This document shows, piece after piece, positions 1-7,636 of a stretch of DNA of 20,245 nucleotides. This DNA is from JAEZRQ01 sp049294415. Its GTDB lineage: Bacteria; Patescibacteriota; Patescibacteriia; Patescibacteriales; UBA12465. The stretch spans positions 1 through 20,245 of the forward strand of contig JBAQCS010000053.1 of the NCBI GenBank assembly GCA_049294415.1. Direction: 5' to 3'. A program made the translations under genes and the position numbers. Numbering within the stretch: the first letter of the stretch is position 1; every line of letters begins with the position of its first letter. The notes beneath the pieces are model-generated. The model did no database searches and was not told where the DNA came from. It saw nothing but the letters and a program-made list of their open reading frames with translations.

Positions 1-3
1 AGC

Positions 4-3000
4 TTATTTAGTGTAAATTTCACGAGGCTTTTTACCTTTATAGCCAGTACCAGCTGGGATTAAGCAACCGATAATAACATTTTCTTTCAAGCCTTCAAGG
101 TAATCAATCTTACCGTTAACAGCTGCTTCAATTAACACACGTGGTGTTTCTTGAAAGGAGGCAGCAGATAAGAAACTATCAGTAGTAAGTGAGGCCTTAG
201 TAATACCAAGTAATAATCTATCGGCTTTAGCTTTAACAGCATCTTCTACATTCTTATTAGCTTGGAAGAAGACTTCTTCTTCAATAGTTTCACCAGGAAG
301 TAAAATTGTATCTCCGGAATCTTTAACAAGGTAGCGAGAGAACATTTGACGAGCAATAATTTCTACGTGCTTATCATTTAACGGCTGACCCTGAGAAGAA
401 TAAACGTATTGAATTTCTTTAATGATGTATTTCTGAGTTTCTAAGCGTCCTTTTAACTTGTAAAGTTCTCTTAGATCTAAAGAACCTTCTGTTAATTGAG
501 TACCGCGTTCGATTTCTTCGCCATCTTTAACCATTAACATAGTTCCCTTTAAGATGTGATATTCTTTAATCTTTTCTACATCTTTAGAGATACTAACATA
601 TTTCTCGGATACAGTAGCTACACCAGAAGTTTTAGCCTTAACGATTTCAGCACCAACTTTAAATAATTCTGTACCAGTAGTAATCTTTTGACCGTCTTCA
701 ACGCTAACTTTAATTTCTAATTTCTTTTTATCTTTAGCAGTAGCTCCAGACGCTAATTTAATTTCATTAACTTTTTCAGAGAAGTAATATTTATCACTAT
801 CCTTACCTTTATAAATAATACTTAAAATCTTGGATTGTGGGTTATTAACAGAAATTTCATTACCATCTTGATCTTTAATAATCTTTTGAGCATATTCAAT
901 CTTAACGCGACCAGCTACATCAGAAATTAAAGCTTTCTTTTTAGGAGTACGGCTTTCAAAAATTTCTTCAACACGAGGTAAACCCTGAGTAATATCATCT
1001 TGTCCAGCTACACCACCACTATGGAAGGTTCTCATAGTTAACTGTGTTCCAGGCTCACCAATAGACTGAGCTGCAATAATACCAACAGTAGAACCAAGTT
1101 TAATAGGTCTATTATAAGCTAAATCGTAACCGTAACATTTAGCGCAAACGCCTTTATGTAAATTACAGCTTAATACTGAACGAATATGAGCAGTTTCCAC
1201 GCCCTTAGCTTTAGATTCTTTAACAACTTCTTCGTTAACTAAATCACCGGCCTTAGCAATAATATGTCCTTTTGGATCTTTTAGATCGGAGGCTAAGAAA
1301 CGTCCAGCCATCTTTCTGAAAATATCTTCACCAACTTTTTCTGATTCAGCTTTAGTTAACAGTAATCCTTCGTTATCGCCACAATCATCTTCAGTTACAA
1401 TCACATCTTGAGAAACATCAACTAAACGACGGGTTAAGTAACCAGCGTTAGCAGTACGAAGAGCCGTATCGGACAAACCTTTACGTACACCGTGAGTAGA
1501 AATGAAATATTCAAGTACACCAAAACCTTCTTTGAAGTTTCCTTTAACAGGCAATTCGATAATAGCACCAGATGGTGAGGTAACTAAACCTTTCATACCA
1601 AGAATCTGAACTGGCTGAGCCCAAGTACCACGAGCACCTGAATCAATCATAGAGAACACTGGTAAAGAGTTAAGTAATCCTTGCTTACAAATATCAGCAA
1701 TTTTATCTTTAGTCTTAGTCCACTCTTCAATAACTTTAGCGTAACGTTCACTGTCAGTTAATAATCCTTCTTCGTATTGTTCTTGAATAACTTCTACTTT
1801 AGCAGTTGCTTCAGAAATTAAAATATTCTTTTCTTTTAAGTCAGGTAAATCACCAAAACCCCAAGAAAGTCCTGATTTAGTAATGAAAGCAAAAGCTTTA
1901 TTCTTTAAATCATCAATAAAGTGAACTGTTTCTTCTTCAGAATATAATCTTAAACATTCTTTAATTAAATCTTTAATTTTACCTTTACCAACCACTTCGT
2001 TAATAAAACGTAATTTCTCAGGTAAAATAGAATTGAAAATTAAACGTCCAACAGTAGTTCTAATTCTTTCATCATTTAATCTAACAATAATTGGTTCGTG
2101 TAAATCAATAAAATTATTATCGTAAGCTAAACGAGCTTCATCAAAACCATAGAAATGACGTAATTCATTATCAGTTTTATCTTTCAAAGCTTTATCTTCA
2201 GAAGTCATGTAATAAGTACCCCAAACAATATCCTGACCAGGAGCTACAATAGGTTCACCAGTAGCTGGTTTAAGTAAATTGTGAGATGACAACATTAACT
2301 CTTGAGCTTCTTTTCTAGCTTCGGTAGTTAACGGTACGTGAACGGCCATTTGGTCTCCATCAAAGTCGGCGTTAAAAGCAGTACAAACTAAAGGATGAAT
2401 TTGAATAGCCTTACCTTCAATCAAGATTGGCTTGAAAGCTTGGATACCTAAACGGTGTAAGGTAGGAGCGCGGTTTAATAAGACATAAGCATCACGAACA
2501 GTTTCTTCTAAAATATCAAAAACTTCGTCATGACCAGCCTCAATATAACGAGAAGCACTTCTAACATTATGAACAATTTCTCTCTTAATTAATTGGGAAA
2601 TAATAAATGGCTTAAATAACTCTAGAGCCATAATCTTAGGTAAACCACATTGATCAAGATTTAAACGTGGGTTAACTACGATAACAGAACGACCAGAGTA
2701 ATCAACACGCTTACCTAATAAGTTCTGACGGAAACGACCCTGTTTACCTTTCAAAGCATCAGCTAAAGATTTTAATTGACGTTTCTGACCAGTTGAAGCA
2801 GTAACTGTTTTGGAGTGACGTGCAGAATTATCAATTAAAGCATCAACAGCTTCTTGTAACATGCGCTTTTCGTTACGACAAATAACTTCTGGAGCATTAA
2901 GATCAGTAAGTTGCTTTAAGCGATTATTACGATTGATAACACGACGATATAAATCATTTAAATCAGAGGCAGCAAAACGACCACCATCAAGAGCTACCAT

Positions 3001-3930
3001 TGGGCGTAAATCTGGTGGAACAACTGGCAAAACAGCTAAAATCATCCACTCTGGGCGGATATTATTATTACGGAAACTCTTCAGTAATTTTAAGCGTTTA
3101 ACTAATTTTTCTTTTTTAGAGTCAACAGCACCAGTTAATTTTTCTTCTAACTTTTCGATGCTCTTTACTAAGTCAATCTTAGTTAAAAGTTGACGAATAG
3201 CCTCAGCACCGATACCAGCTTCAAAAATATGACCAAATTTCAAACTTAAATTTTGATATTGATGTTCAGAAATAATTAAAAGTGGTTTTAATTCCTTTAA
3301 TTCTTTTAAAGTAGATGTGAAATCCTCTTCTAATCTTTCTAATTTTTCGTTACGTTCTTTGGTTAGTGCTTTTTCATCAGCACCCACAGCTTCATTTTCT
3401 GTCTTACGTTTTAGTTGATGAGTAAAATCATTTTCAATACTCTTCTTTTTAGATTTATACTCCTGTTTAATCTGTTCAATAGTAGCTTCTTTTAAATCTT
3501 CATCAACATCAGTGACGATAAAACTAGCAAAGTAAATAACCTTCTCTAAAGATTGAATACCTAGATTAAGAAGCAAACCGATCTTGGAGGAAATACCTCT
3601 TAAAAACCAAATATGAGTACAAGGGATTTGTAAATTAATATGACCCATGCGTTCGCGGCGAACTACGGAACGAGTTACTTCTACTCCGCATTTATCACAA
3701 ACAATTCCTTTGTAACGAATTTTTTTATACTTACCGCAAGCACATTCCCAATCCTTAGTTGGACCAAAAATCTTTTCACAGAATAAACCATCTTTTTCAG
3801 GTTTTTGAGTGCGATAGTTAATTGTCTCAGGACGAATAACTTCACCATGTGACCAGTTAGAGATCTCCTCTGGAGAGGCGAGCTTCAAACGGATGGCGTC
3901 GAAATCGCTAGTTTTAATAGGGTTTAGCAT
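4..3930 (-). CDS. rpoC: DNA-directed RNA polymerase subunit beta'
   Basis: This is the beta' subunit, which carries the catalytic magnesium site of RNA polymerase. At 1308 residues it is a compact form; E. coli RpoC has about 1407. Visible landmarks are the N-terminal zinc site (Cys63, 65, 78, 81), the catalytic NADFDGDQM motif at residues 520-528 (Asp522, 524, 526), the second zinc site (Cys850, 922, 929, 932), and the bridge helix/trigger loop region with TMRTFHSGG near 965-973. The trigger loop passes directly into GLPRVEEIFE, so the large proteobacterial SI3 insertion is absent. Residues about 145-215 form a highly charged, probably coiled-coil insertion near the clamp. The gene starts 50 bp after the rpoB stop and is presumably co-transcribed with it. 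The upstream bases contain no Shine-Dalgarno. The stop codon is complete, three bases inside the window edge. Identification is certain. Confidence 0.99.
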   Translation of the reverse strand: MLNPIKTSDFDAIRLKLASPEEISNWSHGEVIRPETINYRTQKPEKDGLFCEKIFGPTKDWECACGKYKKIRYKGIVCDKCGVEVTRSVVRRERMGHINLQIPCTHIWFLRGISSKIGLLLNLGIQSLEKVIYFASFIVTDVDEDLKEATIEQIKQEYKSKKKSIENDFTHQLKRKTENEAVGADEKALTKERNEKLERLEEDFTSTLKELKELKPLLIISEHQYQNLSLKFGHIFEAGIGAEAIRQLLTKIDLVKSIEKLEEKLTGAVDSKKEKLVKRLKLLKSFRNNNIRPEWMILAVLPVVPPDLRPMVALDGGRFAASDLNDLYRRVINRNNRLKQLTDLNAPEVICRNEKRMLQEAVDALIDNSARHSKTVTASTGQKRQLKSLADALKGKQGRFRQNLLGKRVDYSGRSVIVVNPRLNLDQCGLPKIMALELFKPFIISQLIKREIVHNVRSASRYIEAGHDEVFDILEETVRDAYVLLNRAPTLHRLGIQAFKPILIEGKAIQIHPLVCTAFNADFDGDQMAVHVPLTTEARKEAQELMLSSHNLLKPATGEPIVAPGQDIVWGTYYMTSEDKALKDKTDNELRHFYGFDEARLAYDNNFIDLHEPIIVRLNDERIRTTVGRLIFNSILPEKLRFINEVVGKGKIKDLIKECLRLYSEEETVHFIDDLKNKAFAFITKSGLSWGFGDLPDLKEKNILISEATAKVEVIQEQYEEGLLTDSERYAKVIEEWTKTKDKIADICKQGLLNSLPVFSMIDSGARGTWAQPVQILGMKGLVTSPSGAIIELPVKGNFKEGFGVLEYFISTHGVRKGLSDTALRTANAGYLTRRLVDVSQDVIVTEDDCGDNEGLLLTKAESEKVGEDIFRKMAGRFLASDLKDPKGHIIAKAGDLVNEEVVKESKAKGVETAHIRSVLSCNLHKGVCAKCYGYDLAYNRPIKLGSTVGIIAAQSIGEPGTQLTMRTFHSGGVAGQDDITQGLPRVEEIFESRTPKKKALISDVAGRVKIEYAQKIIKDQDGNEISVNNPQSKILSIIYKGKDSDKYYFSEKVNEIKLASGATAKDKKKLEIKVSVEDGQKITTGTELFKVGAEIVKAKTSGVATVSEKYVSISKDVEKIKEYHILKGTMLMVKDGEEIERGTQLTEGSLDLRELYKLKGRLETQKYIIKEIQYVYSSQGQPLNDKHVEIIARQMFSRYLVKDSGDTILLPGETIEEEVFFQANKNVEDAVKAKADRLLLGITKASLTTDSFLSAASFQETPRVLIEAAVNGKIDYLEGLKENVIIGCLIPAGTGYKGKKPREIYTK

Positions 3931-3980
3931 ATGTTCACTATTTTAATTCGAATTTTTAATTCTTTAGGCAAGTCGAGCTT

Positions 3981-6900
3981 TTATTCTTCCGCTGCGGCTT
4001 CACTTGGTTCTTCACCAGCGATTATTTCTGGCAGATCGATGGCAAACTTATCATCTTTCTTTTCGACTGCTGCCATTTCTACAGCATCAATTTCAGCAAT
4101 AAGTTCGTCTTCAGAAGAAATAACTTCATTAGCAGCAATACCGCCTTTACTTAATAATTCAACATTAAGACCTAAGCCCTTAAGTTCACGAATCAAAACG
4201 TTAAATGATTCTGGAACATTAAGTTTTTCAATTGGCTCTCCTTTAATAATACTTTCATAAGCTTTACTGCGACCAGGAACGTCATCAGACTTAATGGTCA
4301 ACATTTCTTGTAAAGTATGAGCGGCACCGTAACCTTCTAAAGCCCAAACTTCCATTTCACCAAATCTCTGACCACCAAATTGAGCTTTACCACCCAAAGG
4401 TTGTTGAGTAATAAGTGAGTATGGACCAATTGAACGTTGGTGAATCTTGTCTTCAACCATGTGATTAAGTTTCAAGACATATTTATAACCAACTGTAATC
4501 TTATTATCATATGGCTCACCAGTCTTACCATCATATAAAGTAATCTTTCCATCTTCAGGAAGACCAGCCTTAACTAATTCTTGTTTGATTTGTTCTTCAG
4601 TAATACCATTTAAAGCTGGAGTAGCAACTCTGTAACCTAATTTATGAGCAGCAAAACCAAGATGGGTTTCAAGTAACTGACCAAGATTCATACGAGAGAT
4701 AATACCAAGTGGAGATAAAATAACATCAATTGGAGTACCATCGGACATGTAAGGCATATCTTCAGCTGGAACTACGCGAGAAATAACACCCTTATTACCA
4801 TGACGACCAGACATCTTATCACCAACTTGAACTTTACGGATATTAGCTACTGAAACTTGAATAGATTTTAGAACACCAGCGGATAATTTATCACCTTCTT
4901 CACGAGAGAAAATTTTAACATCAACTACTTTACCGTGTTCTCCGTGTTCTAAGTATAAAGAAGAGTCACGAACATCCTTAGCTTTATCACCAAAGATAGC
5001 GCGTAATAATTTTTCTTCAGCTGATAGAGTAGTTTCACCTTTAGGAGTAATTTTACCAACTAAGATATCGCCAGATGATACTTCAGCACCAATACGGATA
5101 ATACCGTCTTCGTCTAAATTATTTAATTTCTCTTCACTGATATTTGGAATGTCGTTAGTAATAATTTCTGGACCAAGCTTAGTATCGCGAACATCAATAG
5201 TATAATTTTCAATATAAATTGAAGAATAAATATCTTCTTTAACTAAACGTTCGGAAATAATAATAGCATCTTCATAATTGAAACCTTCCCAAGTCATGAA
5301 AGCTACTAACACATTGCGACCCAATGATAATTCACCGTTATTAATAGATGGACCATCAGACATCATATCACCAGCTGCAACCTTGTCACCAACATTTACG
5401 ATTGGACGTTGATTAATACAAGTAGAAGAGTTTGATCTTAAAAATTTATTCAACTTATAAGAAATAACTCCGCCTTTTTTATTTTGAACATCAATCTGTA
5501 AGGCATCAGCACGAGTTACTAGTCCATCTTCTTTAGAAATAACAACGTGGCCAGAATCACGAGCAGCACGAGCTTCTACGCCAGTACCAACTACTGGAGC
5601 TTCACTATTAATTAATGGCACAGCCTGACGTTGCATGTTTGTTCCCATCAAAGATCTCTGACCATCATTGTGTTCCATGAAAGGAATAAGTGAGGTGGCA
5701 ATAGAAATAATTTGATTAGCAGCTACACCAACGAAATCAATCTTAGCTGTATCTTCTACGCTAGGTTGACCATTTTTTCTAACTTCAAATTTGTGTACTA
5801 AAATCTTACCATTCTCATCGGTTGGAATAGTGGAATCGGCAGTAGTAAACTTTTCTTCTTCAAAAGCATCAATATAAACAATTTCATCAGTTACACGACT
5901 ACCAGTTTTTTCGTGAACAACTTTACGATATGGAGTCTCTAAGAAACCATAGCTATTTAATTTAGCATATGATGATAAGTGACCAACTAAACCAATATTT
6001 GGACCTTCAGGAGTAGCAATCGGACAAATACGACCATAGTGAGTAGAGTGTACATCACGAACATCAAAGCCGGCTCTTTCACGAGTTAAACCTCCAGGAC
6101 CCATCGCAGATAAACGACGTTTATGTTCAAGTTCAGCTAAAGGATTAGTTTGATCCATGAATTGAGATAATTGAGAAGACATGAAGAATTCTTTAATTAC
6201 ACCAATTACTGGACGAGCATTAATTAATTTGGTTGGAGTTAAAGTTACAATATCAGTAGTAGACATTCTATCCTTAATGATACGTTCCATACGAGCGAGT
6301 CCTACTCTAAAACGAGTTTGAATCAAACCACCAATCGCTCTAACACGACGATTACCTAAGTGGTCAATATCATCTTCTGGTTCTTTAGTAATATTTAATC
6401 TGATTACTTCGCGGATAATTAAAACTAAATCTTCTTTGCGAAGCACTCTGTTTTCTTTTTTGTTAGCTAAGTCTAATTCAAAACGACGATTTAATTTATA
6501 ACGTCCAACGCGGCCAAAATCATAACGATCAAAGCGGAAGAACATGGAATGAATTAATTGACGAGCATTTTCTACAGAAGCTAAATCTCCTGGACGAATG
6601 CGGCGATAAACTTCTTGAAGACCTTCAGCTTCATCTTTAGCAGCATCTTTTTCAATAGTAGCTTCAATAAAAGTTTTCTCTTCTTCATTCTTAACTAAAT
6701 CAATATCTTTAAATAAATTGATAATTTCTTCATCAGTTACGTAACCAAAAGCACGCAACAAGGAAGTTACGGCTACTTTTCTCTTACGGTCAATACGAAC
6801 CCAAATAACTTTATTGGAATCGGTTTCTATTTCAAGCCAGGCACCACGATTAGGAATAATCTTAGCGCCATAACATTTTTTACCTTTAGTAAACTCAGCA

Positions 6901-7343
6901 GTGAACATTACACCAGCTGAACGGATAAGTTGAGATACGACAACACGTTCAATACCATTAATAATGAAAGTTCCCTGATCAGTCATTAACGGGAAATCAC
7001 CAAGATAAACTTCTTGATTAGCGGCTTGTCCGGTTTTCTTATTTAATAATCTAGTTTTAACACGAAGTGGAGCTTCGTAAGTAATATTTTTAGCACGACT
7101 CTCCATTTCGGAAAATTTAGGTTCGTCTAAATAATAATCTTCAAAGTATAATTCTAAATCACGGCCGATAAAATCGGTGATAGGATTTATTTCATCAAAA
7201 AGTTCAGCCAGACCTTCGTCTAAAAACCACTTATAAGAATCCTTTTGGATTTCAATAAGTTCGGGCATTGGCATGACCTCCTTAGTGTCGTTAAAAAATT
7301 TTCTCGCAATAATTTTCTTATCAGCGATGTTTGTATTAGGCAT
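3981..7343 (-). CDS. rpoB: DNA-directed RNA polymerase subunit beta
   Basis: This is the beta subunit of RNA polymerase. It has 1120 residues, shorter than E. coli RpoB (1342) because lineage-specific insertions are lacking. Motifs include LIEIQKDSYKWFLDEGL near 29-45, the rifampicin-pocket region at 389-414 (SSQLSQFMDQ, then HKRRLSAM), EDAIIISERLV at 691-701, GDKMSGRHGNKG at 841-852, and the C-terminal clamp motif GGQRFGEMEVWALEGYGAAH at 990-1009. After the conserved core there is a variable acidic tail from about 1065. The upstream ATG at 7343 is preferred because residues 10-25 resemble the basic/aromatic N-terminal lead-in of other RpoB proteins. However, a perfect Shine-Dalgarno precedes internal Met26, so a shorter start is possible. 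It lies 50 bp upstream of rpoC, with a strong promoter and a leader of about 225 nt upstream. Confidence 0.99.
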   Translation of the reverse strand: MPNTNIADKKIIARKFFNDTKEVMPMPELIEIQKDSYKWFLDEGLAELFDEINPITDFIGRDLELYFEDYYLDEPKFSEMESRAKNITYEAPLRVKTRLLNKKTGQAANQEVYLGDFPLMTDQGTFIINGIERVVVSQLIRSAGVMFTAEFTKGKKCYGAKIIPNRGAWLEIETDSNKVIWVRIDRKRKVAVTSLLRAFGYVTDEEIINLFKDIDLVKNEEEKTFIEATIEKDAAKDEAEGLQEVYRRIRPGDLASVENARQLIHSMFFRFDRYDFGRVGRYKLNRRFELDLANKKENRVLRKEDLVLIIREVIRLNITKEPEDDIDHLGNRRVRAIGGLIQTRFRVGLARMERIIKDRMSTTDIVTLTPTKLINARPVIGVIKEFFMSSQLSQFMDQTNPLAELEHKRRLSAMGPGGLTRERAGFDVRDVHSTHYGRICPIATPEGPNIGLVGHLSSYAKLNSYGFLETPYRKVVHEKTGSRVTDEIVYIDAFEEEKFTTADSTIPTDENGKILVHKFEVRKNGQPSVEDTAKIDFVGVAANQIISIATSLIPFMEHNDGQRSLMGTNMQRQAVPLINSEAPVVGTGVEARAARDSGHVVISKEDGLVTRADALQIDVQNKKGGVISYKLNKFLRSNSSTCINQRPIVNVGDKVAAGDMMSDGPSINNGELSLGRNVLVAFMTWEGFNYEDAIIISERLVKEDIYSSIYIENYTIDVRDTKLGPEIITNDIPNISEEKLNNLDEDGIIRIGAEVSSGDILVGKITPKGETTLSAEEKLLRAIFGDKAKDVRDSSLYLEHGEHGKVVDVKIFSREEGDKLSAGVLKSIQVSVANIRKVQVGDKMSGRHGNKGVISRVVPAEDMPYMSDGTPIDVILSPLGIISRMNLGQLLETHLGFAAHKLGYRVATPALNGITEEQIKQELVKAGLPEDGKITLYDGKTGEPYDNKITVGYKYVLKLNHMVEDKIHQRSIGPYSLITQQPLGGKAQFGGQRFGEMEVWALEGYGAAHTLQEMLTIKSDDVPGRSKAYESIIKGEPIEKLNVPESFNVLIRELKGLGLNVELLSKGGIAANEVISSEDELIAEIDAVEMAAVEKKDDKFAIDLPEIIAGEEPSEAAAEE
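7266..7283 (-). promoter_or_regulatory. Internal Shine-Dalgarno and ATG within rpoB
   Basis: The minus strand reads AAGGAGG at 7283-7277, then eight bases, then the ATG of Met26 at 7268-7266. An earlier in-frame ATG (Met24) lies only two bases after the motif. The codons for Lys-Glu-Val create the motif, so it could be a coding coincidence. It is nevertheless the only full Shine-Dalgarno with ideal spacing that I found next to an in-frame ATG in this window. Confidence 0.4.
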
Positions 7344-7369
7344 AATATTCCAAATAAATTTTATTTAAC

Positions 7370-7395
7370 AAAAAAATCCCAACACCAAGTGGCGT
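7370..7395 (-). terminator. Terminator-like hairpin in the rpoB leader
   Basis: On the minus strand a 5-bp stem (ACGCC/GGTGT with one G-T pair, tetraloop ACTT; 7395-7382) is followed, after TGGGA, by seven T at 7376-7370. It sits about 27 bases before the rpoB ATG and about 175 bases after the predicted transcription start. The stem is short for an efficient terminator, so an attenuator role is only a possibility. Confidence 0.3.
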
Positions 7396-7409
7396 GAGTT
7401 TAGTAAGAG

Positions 7410-7466
7410 GTTATTCAATTAACTTGCAAAAGAGTAAATCACTAGTGAAAAAGTTATTGAATTAAC
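7410..7466. repeat. Pair of 14-bp near-identical direct repeats in the rpoB leader
   Basis: GTTATTCAATTAAC at 7410-7423 and GTTATTGAATTAAC at 7453-7466 match at 13 of 14 positions. Because the unit is nearly palindromic, the two copies can also pair with each other (about 9 bp with one bulge). They could be a protein-binding pair or part of a leader RNA stem; AT-rich chance similarity is also possible. Confidence 0.35.
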
Positions 7467-7506
7467 AATTTTTATGCACAAACAACAAAAAAAACTGGTT
7501 TGGCAT
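7462..7506 (-). CDS. Possible 14-residue upstream ORF (leader peptide) before rpoB
   Basis: The minus strand reads AAAGGA, five A, then an ATG (7506-7504) opening a 14-codon frame MPNQFFLLFVHKNC that ends in TAA at 7464-7462. It lies inside the rpoB leader, downstream of the predicted transcription start and upstream of the terminator-like hairpin. Unlike the annotated genes here, it has a recognisable Shine-Dalgarno-like purine tract. It has no recognisable product, and so short a frame could occur by chance. Confidence 0.2.
   Translation of the reverse strand: MPNQFFLLFVHKNC
7472..7480 (+). promoter_or_regulatory. DnaA-box-like sequence TTATGCACA
   Basis: This is an exact match to the general DnaA box TTATNCACA. 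It lies in the rpoB leader, inside the possible upstream ORF and about 130 bp from the other two box-like sequences. Confidence 0.35.
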
Positions 7507-7575
7507 TTTTTCCTTTGACACCGTACCGGCAGTTTTTATCTAATGTTTTTGTATATATCTGTAATTGTAATTCTT

Positions 7576-7604
7576 ATAATATGACAATTTTTTTCTTTTG
7601 TCAA
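7576..7604 (-). promoter_or_regulatory. Strong sigma70-type promoter for rpoBC
   Basis: On the minus strand a perfect -35 TTGACA (7604-7599) is separated by exactly 17 bp from a -10 TATTAT (7581-7576). The predicted transcription start is near 7569, giving a 5' leader of about 225 nt before the rpoB ATG at 7343. This is the best promoter match in the window, as expected for an RNA polymerase operon. It lies just downstream of the Mur ligase stop codon. Confidence 0.8.
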
Positions 7605-7612
7605 TACACAGT

Positions 7613-7633
7613 TTATCCACAGTAAGTGGATAA
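7613..7633. promoter_or_regulatory. Inverted pair of DnaA-box-like sequences upstream of the rpoBC promoter
   Basis: The plus strand carries a perfect consensus DnaA box TTATCCACA at 7613-7621. The minus strand carries TTATCCACT at 7633-7625, eight of nine matches. Together they form an 8-bp perfect inverted repeat with a 5-base gap, starting 8 bp upstream of the -35 element. The same hairpin could be read as a terminator for the Mur ligase gene, but it has no T tract behind it, so a protein-binding site is more likely. Confidence 0.45.
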
Positions 7634-7636
7634 AAA

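Noticed and set aside
2861..3193. Open frame on the plus strand, 110 codons
   Set aside because: It lies wholly within and antisense to conserved rpoC coding sequence, has a composition typical of a shadow frame and matches no family.
3931..4260. Open frame on the plus strand, 109 codons, Ser-rich
   Set aside because: Antisense to the 3' end of rpoB; the Ser/Ala richness simply mirrors the acidic RpoB tail codons.
7613..7633. Hairpin read as a terminator for the Mur ligase gene
   Set aside because: The 8-bp stem is perfect, but no T tract follows on the minus strand and the arms match DnaA boxes; a binding site is the better reading.
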